A stretch of DNA of 64,000 bases from Flavobacteriaceae bacterium CG2_30_34_30 (GCA_001873105.1 MNYN01000067.1:1-64000), one strand, 5' to 3'; shown: positions 44,327 to 55,438, numbered from the stretch's first letter. Made by a program: numbers and translations. Notes: generated from the sequence alone by a model not told the origin.

Positions 44327-46624
44327 ATGAGTATAGAAAGCAGAAGAAGTGAAGCATTAGAGTATCACGAAAAACCTAGACCAGGAAAAATTCAAGTCGT
44401 ACCCACTAAAAAATATGCAACGCAAAGAGATTTAGCACTTGCCTACTCTCCCGGAGTTGCCGAACCTTGTTTAGAAATAGTTAAGGACGTAAAGAACGTA
44501 TATAAATATACCACAAAAGGAAATCTTGTTGCTGTAATTACTAATGGAACGGCAGTATTAGGACTTGGAAATCTTGGCGCTGAAGCTTCCAAACCAGTAA
44601 TGGAAGGAAAAGGATTACTGTTTAAAATATTTGCAGATATCGATGTTTTTGATATTGAAATAGGCACAGAAGATATTGAATCCTTTATTGCCACAGTAAA
44701 AAACATTGCCCCAACCTTTGGCGGTATTAATTTAGAAGACATAAAAGCTCCTGAAGCATTTGAAATTGAAAGAAGACTTAAAGAAGAGTTAGACATCCCT
44801 GTAATGCATGATGACCAACACGGAACAGCAATTATATCATCAGCGGCATTAATAAATGCTTTAGAAATTGCAAAAAAGAAAATTGAAAAAGTAAAAATTG
44901 TTATCAGTGGCGCAGGTGCTGCAGCTACCTCTTGTACAAAATTATACAAAGAATTTGGAGCAAAAGCTGAAAATATTGTGATGCTGGATAGCAAAGGGGT
45001 TATTAGAAAAGACCGTACAAAACTTACCTCAGAAAAACAAGAATTTGCAACCTCCAGAAATATAAACACCCTTGCGGAAGCAATGAAAAATGCCGATGTT
45101 TTTGTTGGGCTATCTGCGCCAGACATCGTAACACCAGCTATGCTACTATCTATGAACAAAAACCCAATTGTTTTTGCATTAGCAAATCCCACAGCTGAAA
45201 TTGAATATAATTTAGCCCTTAAAACAAGAAAGGATGTAATTATGGCAACCGGAAGGTCAGATTACCCAAACCAAGTAAATAATGTTTTGGGCTTTCCTTA
45301 TATTTTTAGAGGTGCACTTGATGTTCGTGCTACTAAAATTAATGAAGCAATGAAAAAAGCAGCAGTTCTTGCTCTAGCAGCATTAGCAAAAGAACCAGTT
45401 CCTGAACAAGTAAATATAGCCTATAGCGAAACAAAATTAAACTTCGGACCACATTACATCATACCAAAACCTATTGATCCAAGACTTATAGCAACTATTC
45501 CTCCCGCAGTAGCAAGAGCAGCAATGGAAAGCGGTGTAGCAACTAAACCAATAAAAGATTGGCAAAAATATGAAGACGATCTTTATGAACGAATGGGTTC
45601 TGATAATAAGCTAGTTAGACTCCTTATAGGTAGAGCAAAAACAAACCCAAAGCGAATAGTATTTGCAGAAGCAGACCATTTAGACGTATTAAAAGCAGCA
45701 CAAATTGTTTTTGAAGAAGGAATTGGGATTCCAATACTTTTAGGTCGAAAAGAAGTAATTATTGAACTGATGAAAGAAATAGATTTTAATGAAAACATTC
45801 AAATTATCGATTCAAAATCAGATGATCAAAATGAAAAACGTGAAATCTATGCGGAACAATACTGGATGAAACGTAAAAGACATGGAGTAACCCTATATCA
45901 AGCAAAAAAAACGATGAGAGATCGGACTTATTTTGCAGCAATGATGGTGAATCAAGGAGATGCAGATGCATTAATTACAGGCTATTCCAGATCATATCCA
46001 TCAGTGGTTAGACCTATACTTGAGGTAATAGGAAAAATAGATGGAGTAGATAGAGTAGCGGCAACAAATTTAATGATTACAAAAAGAGGTCCTATATTTA
46101 TTTCAGATACTTCCATAAACATAGATCCTACTGCCAAAGAGCTTGCAAAAATTGCACAAATGACGGCATTTACCATGAAAATGTTTGGAATGACTCCTGT
46201 AATGGCAATGATTTCCTATGCTAATTTTGGATCTTCCTCCCATCAAAATGCTAGGAAAGTGGGAGAAGCAGTTTCTCTGCTTCACCGATTGAGCCCCGAT
46301 TTAATTGTGGATGGGGAAGTACAATTAGATTTTGCTTTAAATATCGAAATGCACCAAAAAAACTTCCCTTTTTCTAAATTAGTAGGAAAACGGGTTAATG
46401 CCCTTATTTTTCCAAATTTAGATGCTGCTAACAGCAATTATAAATTATTAAAAGAATTAAACAACGCCGATTCTATTGGACCAATAATGTTAGGCATGAA
46501 AAAACCGGTTCATATCCTACAACTCGGTGCTAGTGTAGAAGAAATTGTTAATATGGCAGCAATAGCTGTTATAGATGCACAACAAAAAGAGAAAATAAAA
46601 ACAAATAAAAAACAGAAAAAATAG
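44327..46624 (+). CDS. maeB: NADP-dependent malic enzyme with phosphotransacetylase-like domain
   Basis: A 765-residue fusion: malic enzyme (about 1-425) with YSPGVAEPCLEI, MHDDQHGTAIISSAAL and the Rossmann motif ISGAGAAATSCTKLY, then a phosphotransacetylase-like C-terminal domain (about 430-765), which in MaeB is regulatory and not catalytic. It converts malate to pyruvate with reduction of NADP, supplying NADPH. A -7 box TACCTTTG lies at 44295-44302, about 25 bases upstream. Between queG and ruvA. Firm. Confidence 0.94.
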   Translation: MSIESRRSEALEYHEKPRPGKIQVVPTKKYATQRDLALAYSPGVAEPCLEIVKDVKNVYKYTTKGNLVAVITNGTAVLGLGNLGAEASKPVMEGKGLLFKIFADIDVFDIEIGTEDIESFIATVKNIAPTFGGINLEDIKAPEAFEIERRLKEELDIPVMHDDQHGTAIISSAALINALEIAKKKIEKVKIVISGAGAAATSCTKLYKEFGAKAENIVMLDSKGVIRKDRTKLTSEKQEFATSRNINTLAEAMKNADVFVGLSAPDIVTPAMLLSMNKNPIVFALANPTAEIEYNLALKTRKDVIMATGRSDYPNQVNNVLGFPYIFRGALDVRATKINEAMKKAAVLALAALAKEPVPEQVNIAYSETKLNFGPHYIIPKPIDPRLIATIPPAVARAAMESGVATKPIKDWQKYEDDLYERMGSDNKLVRLLIGRAKTNPKRIVFAEADHLDVLKAAQIVFEEGIGIPILLGRKEVIIELMKEIDFNENIQIIDSKSDDQNEKREIYAEQYWMKRKRHGVTLYQAKKTMRDRTYFAAMMVNQGDADALITGYSRSYPSVVRPILEVIGKIDGVDRVAATNLMITKRGPIFISDTSINIDPTAKELAKIAQMTAFTMKMFGMTPVMAMISYANFGSSSHQNARKVGEAVSLLHRLSPDLIVDGEVQLDFALNIEMHQKNFPFSKLVGKRVNALIFPNLDAANSNYKLLKELNNADSIGPIMLGMKKPVHILQLGASVEEIVNMAAIAVIDAQQKEKIKTNKKQKK

Positions 46625-46710
46625 CGTAATAAATCATTAAGTTTAGGAGATATTCCATCGCAATGGATAATAAAATTGTTATATTTGGCGTTTTAACTTT
46701 TAGTTAACAC

Positions 46711-47292
46711 ATGATAACACATTTACAAGGAAGATTAGTTGAAAAAACACCCACAAATGTTGTCATCGATTGCAATGGTGTGGGTTATGAAATACACATA
46801 TCTTTACATACATTTTCATTACTTCCCAAAAATGAACATGTAAAATTGTTTACCCATTTATTAATAAAGGAAGATTCGCAAACTCTTTTTGGGTTTTCAG
46901 AAAAGTTTGAACGCGAAATATTTCGTTTATTAATTTCTGTGTCAGGTGTAGGTGCTAGTATTGCTCGCACCATGTTATCCTCCTTAACACCCCATAATAT
47001 TAAGGATGCCATAGCCTCCGAAAATGTTGCTATAATTCAATCTGTAAAAGGAATTGGAACAAAAACTGCCCAACGGGTAATATTGGATTTAAAAGACAAA
47101 ATAATAAAAGTTTATGCACTGGATGATGTTTTGCAAATTTCAAGCAATACGAACAAGGAAGAAGCGTTATCTGCTTTGGAAACATTAGGATTTTTAAGAA
47201 AACATTCAGAAAAAGTCTGCGATACGATTTGTAGAGAAAATCCAGAGGCAACGGTAGAAACAATTATAAAACTAGCTTTAAAAAATTTATAA
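46711..47292 (+). CDS. ruvA: Holliday junction binding protein RuvA
   Basis: A 193-residue protein with the N-terminal OB fold (about 1-63, MITHLQGRLVEKTPTNVVIDCNGVGYEIHIS), two helix-hairpin-helix motifs (about 70-140, ISVSGVGASIARTML and IIQSVKGIGTKTAQRVILDLKDK) and a small C-terminal domain that binds RuvB (about 145-193, EALSALETLGF). A -7 box TATATTTG at 46680-46687 gives a short leader. Its stop is 3 bases before the TTG start of sprA, as in other flavobacteria. Confidence 0.96.
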   Translation: MITHLQGRLVEKTPTNVVIDCNGVGYEIHISLHTFSLLPKNEHVKLFTHLLIKEDSQTLFGFSEKFEREIFRLLISVSGVGASIARTMLSSLTPHNIKDAIASENVAIIQSVKGIGTKTAQRVILDLKDKIIKVYALDDVLQISSNTNKEEALSALETLGFLRKHSEKVCDTICRENPEATVETIIKLALKNL

Positions 47293-47295
47293 AAA

Positions 47296-50200
47296 TTGAG
47301 GACGAAAAATTATTTTTATAGAAATATTCAGGGGATCTATTTATTTTTAATTTTCAGTTTAACTATTTTGAGTTTTTCTTCAAGAGCGCAAGTGCCTAAT
47401 CCAGAAGAAAACCCCGAAATTATTCAGGATTCTACTAAAACAGGACATACCATGGGTCAGATGATACTGCCCAACCCTCCAAGTATTAAAGACCTTTATA
47501 CCTATGACCCTATTACCGATAGGTATATCTATAATCAAGTAATAGGTTCCTTAAACATTTCAAATCCTCTAGTCCTTACCCCTCAGGAATATCAGGATTT
47601 AATAATGAGGGAAGAAATGAAGCGCTATTTTAAAGCTAAGATAGATGCTGTAGATGGAAGGAAGGAAGGTGCTGAAGAAGAACAAAAAAATCTGCTTCCA
47701 AGCTTTTATGTGAATTCCAACTTTTTTGAAACGGTATTTGGCGGCAATGTAATCGAAGTCATTCCGCAAGGATCGGTGGAAATGGATTTAGGACTTTTGT
47801 ACACAAAACAAGATAATCCCTCTTTTTCACCCAGAAATAGATCTAACCTTACTTTCGATTTTAACCAACGCATCAATTTAAGTTTGCTTGGAAAAGTTGG
47901 AGAACGTCTTCAAATTACCGCAAATTATGATACCCAATCCACATTCGATTTTCAAAATCAGATAAAGTTAGAATATACCCCAACCGAAGATGACATCATT
48001 CAAAAAATTGAAGTTGGTAATGTGAGTATGCCATTAAATAGCTCCCTAATTCAAGGTGCGCAAAGTCTTTTTGGAGTAAAAACCATTTTACAATTTGGCA
48101 AGACACGAGTAACCGGAGTTTTTTCAGAGCAAAAATCAGAAACCAGAAGCGTTGTTGCGGAAGGAGGAGGAACCATCAATGAGTTTGATGTGTTTGCCCT
48201 AGAATATGATGAGGACAGGCACTTTTTCTTGGCCCACTATTTTAGAGACAAATATGATCAAGCCCTAGAACAATACCCTTTTATTAATTCCAATGTGCAA
48301 ATTACTAGAGCTGAAGTTTGGGTTACAAACTTATCTAATAATACCGAAGGAGTAAGAAATATTGTAGCGCTTCAAGATATTGGAGAATCAAATCCGGCAA
48401 AAATTGGATTAAACTTTCCACCGGGCGGATTTATAAATAGACCTCCGGGATCTTTTCCTGACAATGGTAATAACGATTTTAATCCCTTTGGTATCGGAGG
48501 CGGCGCCCAATCGGTGCTTAATGAAAATATTAGAAACATTTCTACCGTTCAATCTGGTTTTGGAGGTGTGCAAGTAAGTGAAGGAAAAGATTATGCAACT
48601 CTTGAAAACGCAAGACGGTTGCTGCCTAATGAATATACCATCAATAGTCAACTTGGATATATATCCTTAAATCAAAGGCTTAATAACGACGAAATACTTG
48701 CCGTTGCCTTTCAATATACAATTAATGGCAGGGTATTTCAGGTAGGTGAATTTTCTAACGATGGAGTAGAAGCGACAGGTGAATTTGACCCTTTGAACCA
48801 AACCGGAGGAGAGTCACAAAACCTAGTAGTAAAACTTTTAAAAAGCAATATTGTTAGCGTTAATCAACCAATTTGGGACTTGATGATGAAAAATATATAC
48901 AATCTAGATGCCTTTCAACTAGAAAGAGACAATTTTAGATTGAATATTTTATATACAGACCCATCTCCCTTAAATTTTATTACTGCTGCACAGGCATCTC
49001 CTAATTTTCCTGCAACTCCTCTACCCGAAGATGTGGAACAAACAACACTTTTAAGAGTGTTTAATTTAGATAGGTTAAACTTCAACAACGACCCACAACA
49101 GGATGGGGATGGTTTTTTCGATTTTTATCCCGGAATTACAGTAGATGCTCAAAATGGTCGAGTCATTTTTACCACTGTTGAGCCATTTGGTGAATATCTT
49201 TTTAAAAAGTTAGCTAGTCCAGCCGCTTCTGAAAATTATAATCTTCCTTCAACTTATAATGCTAATCAAAATAAATACGTGTACCGCTCGCTTTACCGTT
49301 CCACAAAAACTGTTGCAGAACAGGAAGATAGCGATAAAAATAAATTCCAATTAAAAGGTAGTTATAAATCAAGTGGTTCTGATGGTATTTCCATAGGCGC
49401 TTTTAATGTACCACAAGGCTCTGTAACTGTAACTGCCGGGGGTCGTGTTTTAGTAGAAGGAGTTGATTATACGGTCAATTATCAATTGGGTAGGGTACAA
49501 ATTTTAGACCAAGCTCTACTAAACTCAAACACACCCATAAGTATAACCACTGAAAATAATGCAGTGTTTGGACAACAAACCAAGCGATTTACCGGTTTAA
49601 ATGTGGAACATCAGTTTAATGAAAATTTTCTGGTAGGGGCAACCTATATTAACCTAAATGAACGCCCATTAACTCAAAAAACTAATTTTTCATCAGAACC
49701 TATTAACAATACTATATTAGGATTAAATGCTAACTATTCCACAAAGGTTCCTTTTCTAACCAGATTAGTAAATAAATTGCCGAATATTGATACCGATGTA
49801 GAATCTAACATTGCTCTTAGAGGGGAGTTTGCTTATTTGCTTCCTGGTTCACCAAAAGTTGCCGATTTTGATGGCAAAACAACGGTTTATGTTGATGATT
49901 TTGAAGGTTCTCAAACCTTATTAGATATTAAAGCACCATTATCTTGGGCATTAGCTAGTACACCTATTGGTTTTGGTGGCGAACTTGAAAATGACAATCT
50001 AGCATACAACTATCAAAGAGCAAGACTTGCTTGGTACACCATAGACCCGGTTTTTTATAGTACACAACGTCCTTCTGGAATTACTGATGACGACTTGTCA
50101 TCCTACGCCACCAGACGGCTTTTTATCAATGAAATTTTCCCCGATACCGATATTGTACAAGGGCAAACACAAGCCTTATTCTCCCTAGACCTTTCCTATT

Positions 50201-53200
50201 TTCCCGGTGAGAGAGGCCCTTATAATTTTAATCCTGAAACAGGAGGAACTAATAATCTTCCTAACCCTGCATCCAGATTTGGAGGGATTACTAGAGCCAT
50301 TTCAACTACAGATTTTGAAAGATCTAATGTAGAATATATCCAATTTTGGGTTTTAGATCCTTTTATTTACGATGAAAACGCAGGAAATAATGGGGGGACA
50401 TTAAGTTTTAACCTAGGAAATATTTCAGAAGATATTCTTAAAACAGGAAGAAAACAATACGAAAATGGTTTACCAAGAGATGGAGGAACAGATGGAACTG
50501 TAGCTACCGCTTATGGGAAAGTACCTACTAATCAATCTTTAATTTACACTTTTGACACCGAGGGTCAGGAAAGAACAAATCAAGATTTAGGACTAAATGG
50601 TGTCAATGATGTGGAAGAAGCAGCTCTTTTTCCATTATTTGGAGGACTTCCCGATCCGGCAGGCGATAATTACACCTATTTTTTACAAGCAGAAGGAAAT
50701 ATAGTGAATCGATACAAAAATTATAACGGTACACAAGGTAACTCACCCGTTGAGGTTACAAATACAAACAGAGGTTCTACAACACTTCCTGATGTGGAAG
50801 ACTATAATCGTGATAATACAATGAACACGGTAAATAGTTATTTTGAATACAACATCAATTTATTCCCAGGAATGAATGTTGAAAACAACCCTTTTATCAC
50901 AGATGTAAGAGAATTAGAAGTGAACACACAAAATAACGATGTTCAAGCTGTAAGATGGGTGCAATTTAAGGTGCCATTAAGCAATCCAACACGTGCTGTA
51001 AATGGTATTTCTGACTTTAGATCTATTCGATTTATGCGAATGTATTTAACCGGTTTTGAACAAGATATTACCTTTCGTTTTGGAACATTAGATTTGGTAA
51101 GAGGCGATTACAGAAGATTCACACAAAGTTTAAATCCCTCCGGAACTTTACCTGCTAACAGCAACACCACATTTGATGTCGAATCTATAAGTATTGAAGA
51201 AAATTCAGGTAGACAACCTATTCCTTATGTGCTCCCTCCAGGAGTGGAACGTGAAGAATTAATTAATAATAATTCGAACATCCGCCAAAATGAACAATCG
51301 CTTGCTTTACGAGTTTGTGAATTAGAACCGGATGACGCAAGAGGGGTGTTTAAAAATTATAACATCGACATGCGTCAATATAAAAATTTAGAATTATTTA
51401 TTCATGCAGAGTCCTTATTAAATCAAATACCTTTAAATAATGGCGATTTAATTGCCTTTATACGATTAGGAAATGACCTTACTCAAAATTTCTACGAAAT
51501 AGAAATACCTTTAAATCCTACTTCTTTTGGTGCCACAAATCCAGAGGAAATTTGGCCGATTGAAAATAGATTAAATCTTCCACTAGACCTATTACAAGAA
51601 GTAAAATCTAGAGTACTTTCCAATCCCGGAGAATTTGATCTTAGCGTTGTTAACTATTTTGAGGAAGCAGAATTAGAAGGAGGAACTTCAGGGCCGGAAA
51701 ACGATATGCGAATAGGTATCAAAGGAAACCCAAGCTTTGGAGCTGTAAGAACCATAATGATTGGTGTTAAAAACGGAATAAATTCCAATGTTTGCGGGGA
51801 AGTTTGGATTAATGAACTCCGCTTATCGGAACTTAAAAATCAAGGAGGTTGGGCAGCCGTTGCAAGTATGGACGCAAACTTTGCCGATTTTGCCACAATA
51901 AGTGCAACCGGAAGAAGAAGCACAGTAGGTTTTGGCTCTATTGAACAAGGTCCAAACGAAAGAAGCCTTGAAGATGCAAAACAATATGATATTGTCACTA
52001 ATTTAAATGTCGGCCAATTACTTCCAAAAAAATGGGGAATACAAATTCCATTTAATTATGCACTTGGTGAGGAGCTGATTACGCCGCTTTATGATCCAGA
52101 ATTTTTAGATATTGAGCTAGATACCAGATTGAATAATACAGAAGACCCTGCGGAAAGAAAACTGATTAAGGACCAATCTGTTGATTACACAAAAAGACAA
52201 AGTATAAACTTTATAGGGCTAAGAAAAGAACGAACAGGGGATAAAAAACCACAACCCTATGACGTGGAAAATTTAACACTTTCTTATTCTTATAACCAAG
52301 TGGATCGACATAGTTTTGAAATTGAAGAAGCACTAGAACAAAATGTTAGAGTTGGGGCAACCTATAATTTTAGCTTTACTCCAAAACCAGTTGAACCATT
52401 TAAAAAGAATGATTCTATTTTTAGAAGTAGTTACTGGCAACTTCTTAAAGATTTTAATTTTAATTATTTGCCTGCAAATATTTCTGCAAGTTCTAATATT
52501 ATCAGGCAATATAATGAACAAAAATTTAGAGAAATTAACCCACTTCCAGGTAACATTGGACTTCCTACCTTGTACCAGCGCAATTTCCTATTTGATTGGC
52601 AATATACCATAAATCATAACCTCACCAAGTCCTTGCGTTTTAACTTCAACTCCTCAAATAATAGAATTGTAAAGAATTTTATAGAAGATAATGGGGTAGT
52701 AAATAATGAAATTGGCGTTTGGGATGGCTTTTTTGATGTTGGTGAACCTAACCAACATTTTCAATCGCTTCAGGTTAATTATGACTTGCCATTCAGTAAA
52801 GTGCCGTTTCTAAAATTCATCAGAGCAACCTATTCCTATACAGGTAATTACCAATGGCAAAAAGGAAGTGAACTTTTTAGAAATTTAGAAGTGGAGTTAG
52901 CCGATGGTACTACTGGAGTTTTTGACCTTGGTAATACCGTTCAAAATTCTAACACACACAGTATCAACTCTACATTAGATATGAATAATTTGTATCGATA
53001 TATCGGTTTAACTAAAAAACGACCTTCATTAAAAACTTCAGGCGGTGGAGCAGATGGTGGCGATGGAGACGCAAGAGGGGGAGATGCAGGTGGTGGTAAA
53101 GGGGATTTAAAAGGAGGTGCAGCCGATTCGAAAACAGACTCAAAAGATGGTGAAGCTGCCGGATTTACAAACAAGGAAGGTGGAGGTGGAGCCGGTGGTG

Positions 53201-54597
53201 GAATATCACCAACAACTCAACCTAGTGGGATGTCATTAAATACTGGAGAAAAAGCATATAATACCTTTATTGGTTTATTAACTTCTGTAAAAAGAATTCA
53301 ATTAAACTACCAAGAAAATAATGGAATTTTCTTGCCAGGATATACGCCATCCGTAGGTTTTGCAGGGAGTTTAAAACCCACAACTGCATTTACTTTTGGT
53401 GGTCAAGGTGAAATTAGAAATCTTGCAGCAAGAAATGGATGGCTTACCCTGTATCCTGAATTTAATGAACAATATACAGAGGTTAAAAACCAACAATTTG
53501 ACTTCCAAACAAATATTGAATTAATACCGGACCTAAAAATCGATTTGAACGGAAACAGAATGTACTCTGAATCCTATGCTGAAAACTATATCATTAACGA
53601 AGGACAATATAGGTCGTTAACCCCTAATACTTTTGGTAATTTTAATATTTCAACTATTTTAATAAAAACGGCATTTAAAGAAAGTGGAGATTTATTTTCA
53701 GAAACCTTTGAAGATTTTAGAGCAAACAGAATAACTGTTGCTAATAGATTAGCACAGGAATTCTATGGCACTACAGATTTTCCGGTAGACGCCGATGGTT
53801 TTCCTGAAGGGTTTGGAAAAACCAATCAAGCAGTATTATTGCCTGCATTTTTATCGGCCTATGAAGGAAGTGACCCTGGAAAAGTTAAAACAGGAATACT
53901 GAGAAACTTCCCATTACCCAATTGGGATCTCCGTTATACAGGTTTAATGAAGATAGATTGGTTTAAGAAAAATTTTAAACGATTCTCCATACAGCACGGA
54001 TATAAAGCCGGTTACACCGTAAATCAGTTTCAAACCAATTTAGATTTTGACACAGAAAATCCTGGGGCGTTAGACCAAGCAGGTAATTTTAAAAACAAAA
54101 TATTACTGGCTAATGTTAATCTAATAGAACAATTTAGCCCACTAGTAAAATTGGACTTCGAAATGCAAAATTCTATAAGAATTTTAACCGAAATAAAAAG
54201 AGACCGAGCGCTTTCATTAAGCTTTGCAAATAATTTAGTAACAGAAATCCAGGGAATGGAATACGTAGTAGGTTTAGGATATCGAATAAAAGATTTACGA
54301 ATAGGGACAAATTTTGGAGGAAATCAACAAGTGATGAAAAGTGATTTGAACTTTAAATTAGACCTTTCCCTCAGAGATAATAAAACCATAATACGGTACT
54401 TGGATATTGAAAACAATCAAATAACAGCAGGACAAACTATTTATGGCATTAATTTTATAGTAGATTATGCTTTAAGTAAAAACCTAACCGCATTATTTTA
54501 TTACGACCATACTTTTTCAGAGTTTGCCATCTCCACGGCATTCCCCCAAACCACCATACGAAGTGGTTTTACATTGCGATATAATTTTGGAAACTAA
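47296..54597 (+). CDS. sprA: SprA, outer-membrane translocon of the type IX secretion system
   Basis: A 2433-residue outer-membrane protein; SprA/Sov forms the giant beta-barrel pore of the type IX secretion system, needed for gliding and for export of surface enzymes and adhesins. It has a signal peptide (about 1-31, SFSSRAQ), repeated SprA-family domains and a C-terminal strand ending in RYNFGN. The start is TTG at 47296, 3 bases after ruvA; the signal peptide begins there and the next in-frame Met is about residue 52, so TTG is needed. A Gly/Asp/Lys-rich low-complexity insert occupies about 1916-1975. Firm call. Confidence 0.95.
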   Translation: MRTKNYFYRNIQGIYLFLIFSLTILSFSSRAQVPNPEENPEIIQDSTKTGHTMGQMILPNPPSIKDLYTYDPITDRYIYNQVIGSLNISNPLVLTPQEYQDLIMREEMKRYFKAKIDAVDGRKEGAEEEQKNLLPSFYVNSNFFETVFGGNVIEVIPQGSVEMDLGLLYTKQDNPSFSPRNRSNLTFDFNQRINLSLLGKVGERLQITANYDTQSTFDFQNQIKLEYTPTEDDIIQKIEVGNVSMPLNSSLIQGAQSLFGVKTILQFGKTRVTGVFSEQKSETRSVVAEGGGTINEFDVFALEYDEDRHFFLAHYFRDKYDQALEQYPFINSNVQITRAEVWVTNLSNNTEGVRNIVALQDIGESNPAKIGLNFPPGGFINRPPGSFPDNGNNDFNPFGIGGGAQSVLNENIRNISTVQSGFGGVQVSEGKDYATLENARRLLPNEYTINSQLGYISLNQRLNNDEILAVAFQYTINGRVFQVGEFSNDGVEATGEFDPLNQTGGESQNLVVKLLKSNIVSVNQPIWDLMMKNIYNLDAFQLERDNFRLNILYTDPSPLNFITAAQASPNFPATPLPEDVEQTTLLRVFNLDRLNFNNDPQQDGDGFFDFYPGITVDAQNGRVIFTTVEPFGEYLFKKLASPAASENYNLPSTYNANQNKYVYRSLYRSTKTVAEQEDSDKNKFQLKGSYKSSGSDGISIGAFNVPQGSVTVTAGGRVLVEGVDYTVNYQLGRVQILDQALLNSNTPISITTENNAVFGQQTKRFTGLNVEHQFNENFLVGATYINLNERPLTQKTNFSSEPINNTILGLNANYSTKVPFLTRLVNKLPNIDTDVESNIALRGEFAYLLPGSPKVADFDGKTTVYVDDFEGSQTLLDIKAPLSWALASTPIGFGGELENDNLAYNYQRARLAWYTIDPVFYSTQRPSGITDDDLSSYATRRLFINEIFPDTDIVQGQTQALFSLDLSYFPGERGPYNFNPETGGTNNLPNPASRFGGITRAISTTDFERSNVEYIQFWVLDPFIYDENAGNNGGTLSFNLGNISEDILKTGRKQYENGLPRDGGTDGTVATAYGKVPTNQSLIYTFDTEGQERTNQDLGLNGVNDVEEAALFPLFGGLPDPAGDNYTYFLQAEGNIVNRYKNYNGTQGNSPVEVTNTNRGSTTLPDVEDYNRDNTMNTVNSYFEYNINLFPGMNVENNPFITDVRELEVNTQNNDVQAVRWVQFKVPLSNPTRAVNGISDFRSIRFMRMYLTGFEQDITFRFGTLDLVRGDYRRFTQSLNPSGTLPANSNTTFDVESISIEENSGRQPIPYVLPPGVEREELINNNSNIRQNEQSLALRVCELEPDDARGVFKNYNIDMRQYKNLELFIHAESLLNQIPLNNGDLIAFIRLGNDLTQNFYEIEIPLNPTSFGATNPEEIWPIENRLNLPLDLLQEVKSRVLSNPGEFDLSVVNYFEEAELEGGTSGPENDMRIGIKGNPSFGAVRTIMIGVKNGINSNVCGEVWINELRLSELKNQGGWAAVASMDANFADFATISATGRRSTVGFGSIEQGPNERSLEDAKQYDIVTNLNVGQLLPKKWGIQIPFNYALGEELITPLYDPEFLDIELDTRLNNTEDPAERKLIKDQSVDYTKRQSINFIGLRKERTGDKKPQPYDVENLTLSYSYNQVDRHSFEIEEALEQNVRVGATYNFSFTPKPVEPFKKNDSIFRSSYWQLLKDFNFNYLPANISASSNIIRQYNEQKFREINPLPGNIGLPTLYQRNFLFDWQYTINHNLTKSLRFNFNSSNNRIVKNFIEDNGVVNNEIGVWDGFFDVGEPNQHFQSLQVNYDLPFSKVPFLKFIRATYSYTGNYQWQKGSELFRNLEVELADGTTGVFDLGNTVQNSNTHSINSTLDMNNLYRYIGLTKKRPSLKTSGGGADGGDGDARGGDAGGGKGDLKGGAADSKTDSKDGEAAGFTNKEGGGGAGGGISPTTQPSGMSLNTGEKAYNTFIGLLTSVKRIQLNYQENNGIFLPGYTPSVGFAGSLKPTTAFTFGGQGEIRNLAARNGWLTLYPEFNEQYTEVKNQQFDFQTNIELIPDLKIDLNGNRMYSESYAENYIINEGQYRSLTPNTFGNFNISTILIKTAFKESGDLFSETFEDFRANRITVANRLAQEFYGTTDFPVDADGFPEGFGKTNQAVLLPAFLSAYEGSDPGKVKTGILRNFPLPNWDLRYTGLMKIDWFKKNFKRFSIQHGYKAGYTVNQFQTNLDFDTENPGALDQAGNFKNKILLANVNLIEQFSPLVKLDFEMQNSIRILTEIKRDRALSLSFANNLVTEIQGMEYVVGLGYRIKDLRIGTNFGGNQQVMKSDLNFKLDLSLRDNKTIIRYLDIENNQITAGQTIYGINFIVDYALSKNLTALFYYDHTFSEFAISTAFPQTTIRSGFTLRYNFGN

Positions 54598-54625
54598 AAA
54601 AACAATTTAATATATTATAAGTATC

Positions 54626-55006
54626 ATGAAAATACCTTCAAATTTAAAGTACACTAAAGACCACGAATGGGTAAAAATTGAAAATGACATCGCTATTGTC
54701 GGGATAACCGACTTTGCTCAACATGAGCTAGGTGACATTGTGTATGTAGAAGTAGAAACGCTAAATGAAACCCTAGATGCAGAAGAAGTTTTTGGCACAG
54801 TAGAAGCAGTAAAAACGGTTTCTGATTTATTTTTGCCGCTTTCCGGTGAAATAATTGAGTTGAATACTCTTTTAGAAGCAGAGCCTGAAAAAGTGAATAC
54901 CGATCCTTATGGAGATGGATGGATGGTTAAGGTTAAATTTTCTGATGCTAGTGAATTAGAAAATTTATTAGATGCAGAAGCATATAAGAAGCTTATTGGT
55001 GCATAA
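54626..55006 (+). CDS. gcvH: Glycine cleavage system H protein
   Basis: A 126-residue lipoyl carrier of the glycine cleavage complex. The lipoylated residue is Lys63 in [16 protein letters not shown], within ESVKA-like context, and [14 protein letters not shown] at the start and [17 protein letters not shown] near the end are typical. It follows sprA by 28 bases, an arrangement conserved in flavobacteria although the functions are unrelated. Its 3' end overlaps the start of the VanZ-like gene. Confidence 0.96.
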   Translation: MKIPSNLKYTKDHEWVKIENDIAIVGITDFAQHELGDIVYVEVETLNETLDAEEVFGTVEAVKTVSDLFLPLSGEIIELNTLLEAEPEKVNTDPYGDGWMVKVKFSDASELENLLDAEAYKKLIGA

Positions 55007-55385
55007 ACTTTTACTCCCTTTCGCACTTTTATATACCTTTTTTTTGACTTTCGGCTCTTTTATCGAGCCGGAACAATTTCCCAAATTGGGAAGATCAATT
55101 ACAGATAAAGGGATACATTTTATGGGATATGCTATTTTAGTTTTCCTATGGAGTGTGACTGTATATTTCAATAGTAAAAAAAATATATTTATAATGGTGG
55201 TTTTAAAAACCGCATTTTTTGCTCTTGTTTATGGTATAATTATTGAAGTGTTACAGGAGCAATTAACAAGTAACAGAGATGGGGATATTATGGATGGTTT
55301 TGCTAATTTATTGGGAATATTATTTGCTGTAATTTTACTGTATTTTATCCAACCTAAATTAATTAAATTAAAAAATAGAAATTAA
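54999..55385 (+). CDS. VanZ family membrane protein
   Basis: About 128 residues with four transmembrane helices and the VanZ-like pattern: first helix ending [14 protein letters not shown], then [43 protein letters not shown]. Relatives in other phyla are linked to teicoplanin tolerance, but in flavobacteria the role is unknown. I prefer the GTG at 54999 (8-base overlap with gcvH) because it starts just before the hydrophobic helix; the ATG at 54972 would overlap gcvH by 35 bases. Confidence 0.8.
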   Translation: MHKLLLPFALLYTFFLTFGSFIEPEQFPKLGRSITDKGIHFMGYAILVFLWSVTVYFNSKKNIFIMVVLKTAFFALVYGIIIEVLQEQLTSNRDGDIMDGFANLLGILFAVILLYFIQPKLIKLKNRN

Positions 55386-55438
55386 CTTTATTTTAAAATA
55401 GATTTTACATATTTTAGCAACTACAAAAAAGGAAAATT

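Noticed and set aside
44443-45192. 249-codon open frame antisense to maeB
   Set aside because: Shadow of a strongly coding region with many GAA/AAA codons; translation is Ser/Phe/Ile-rich and unlike a protein.
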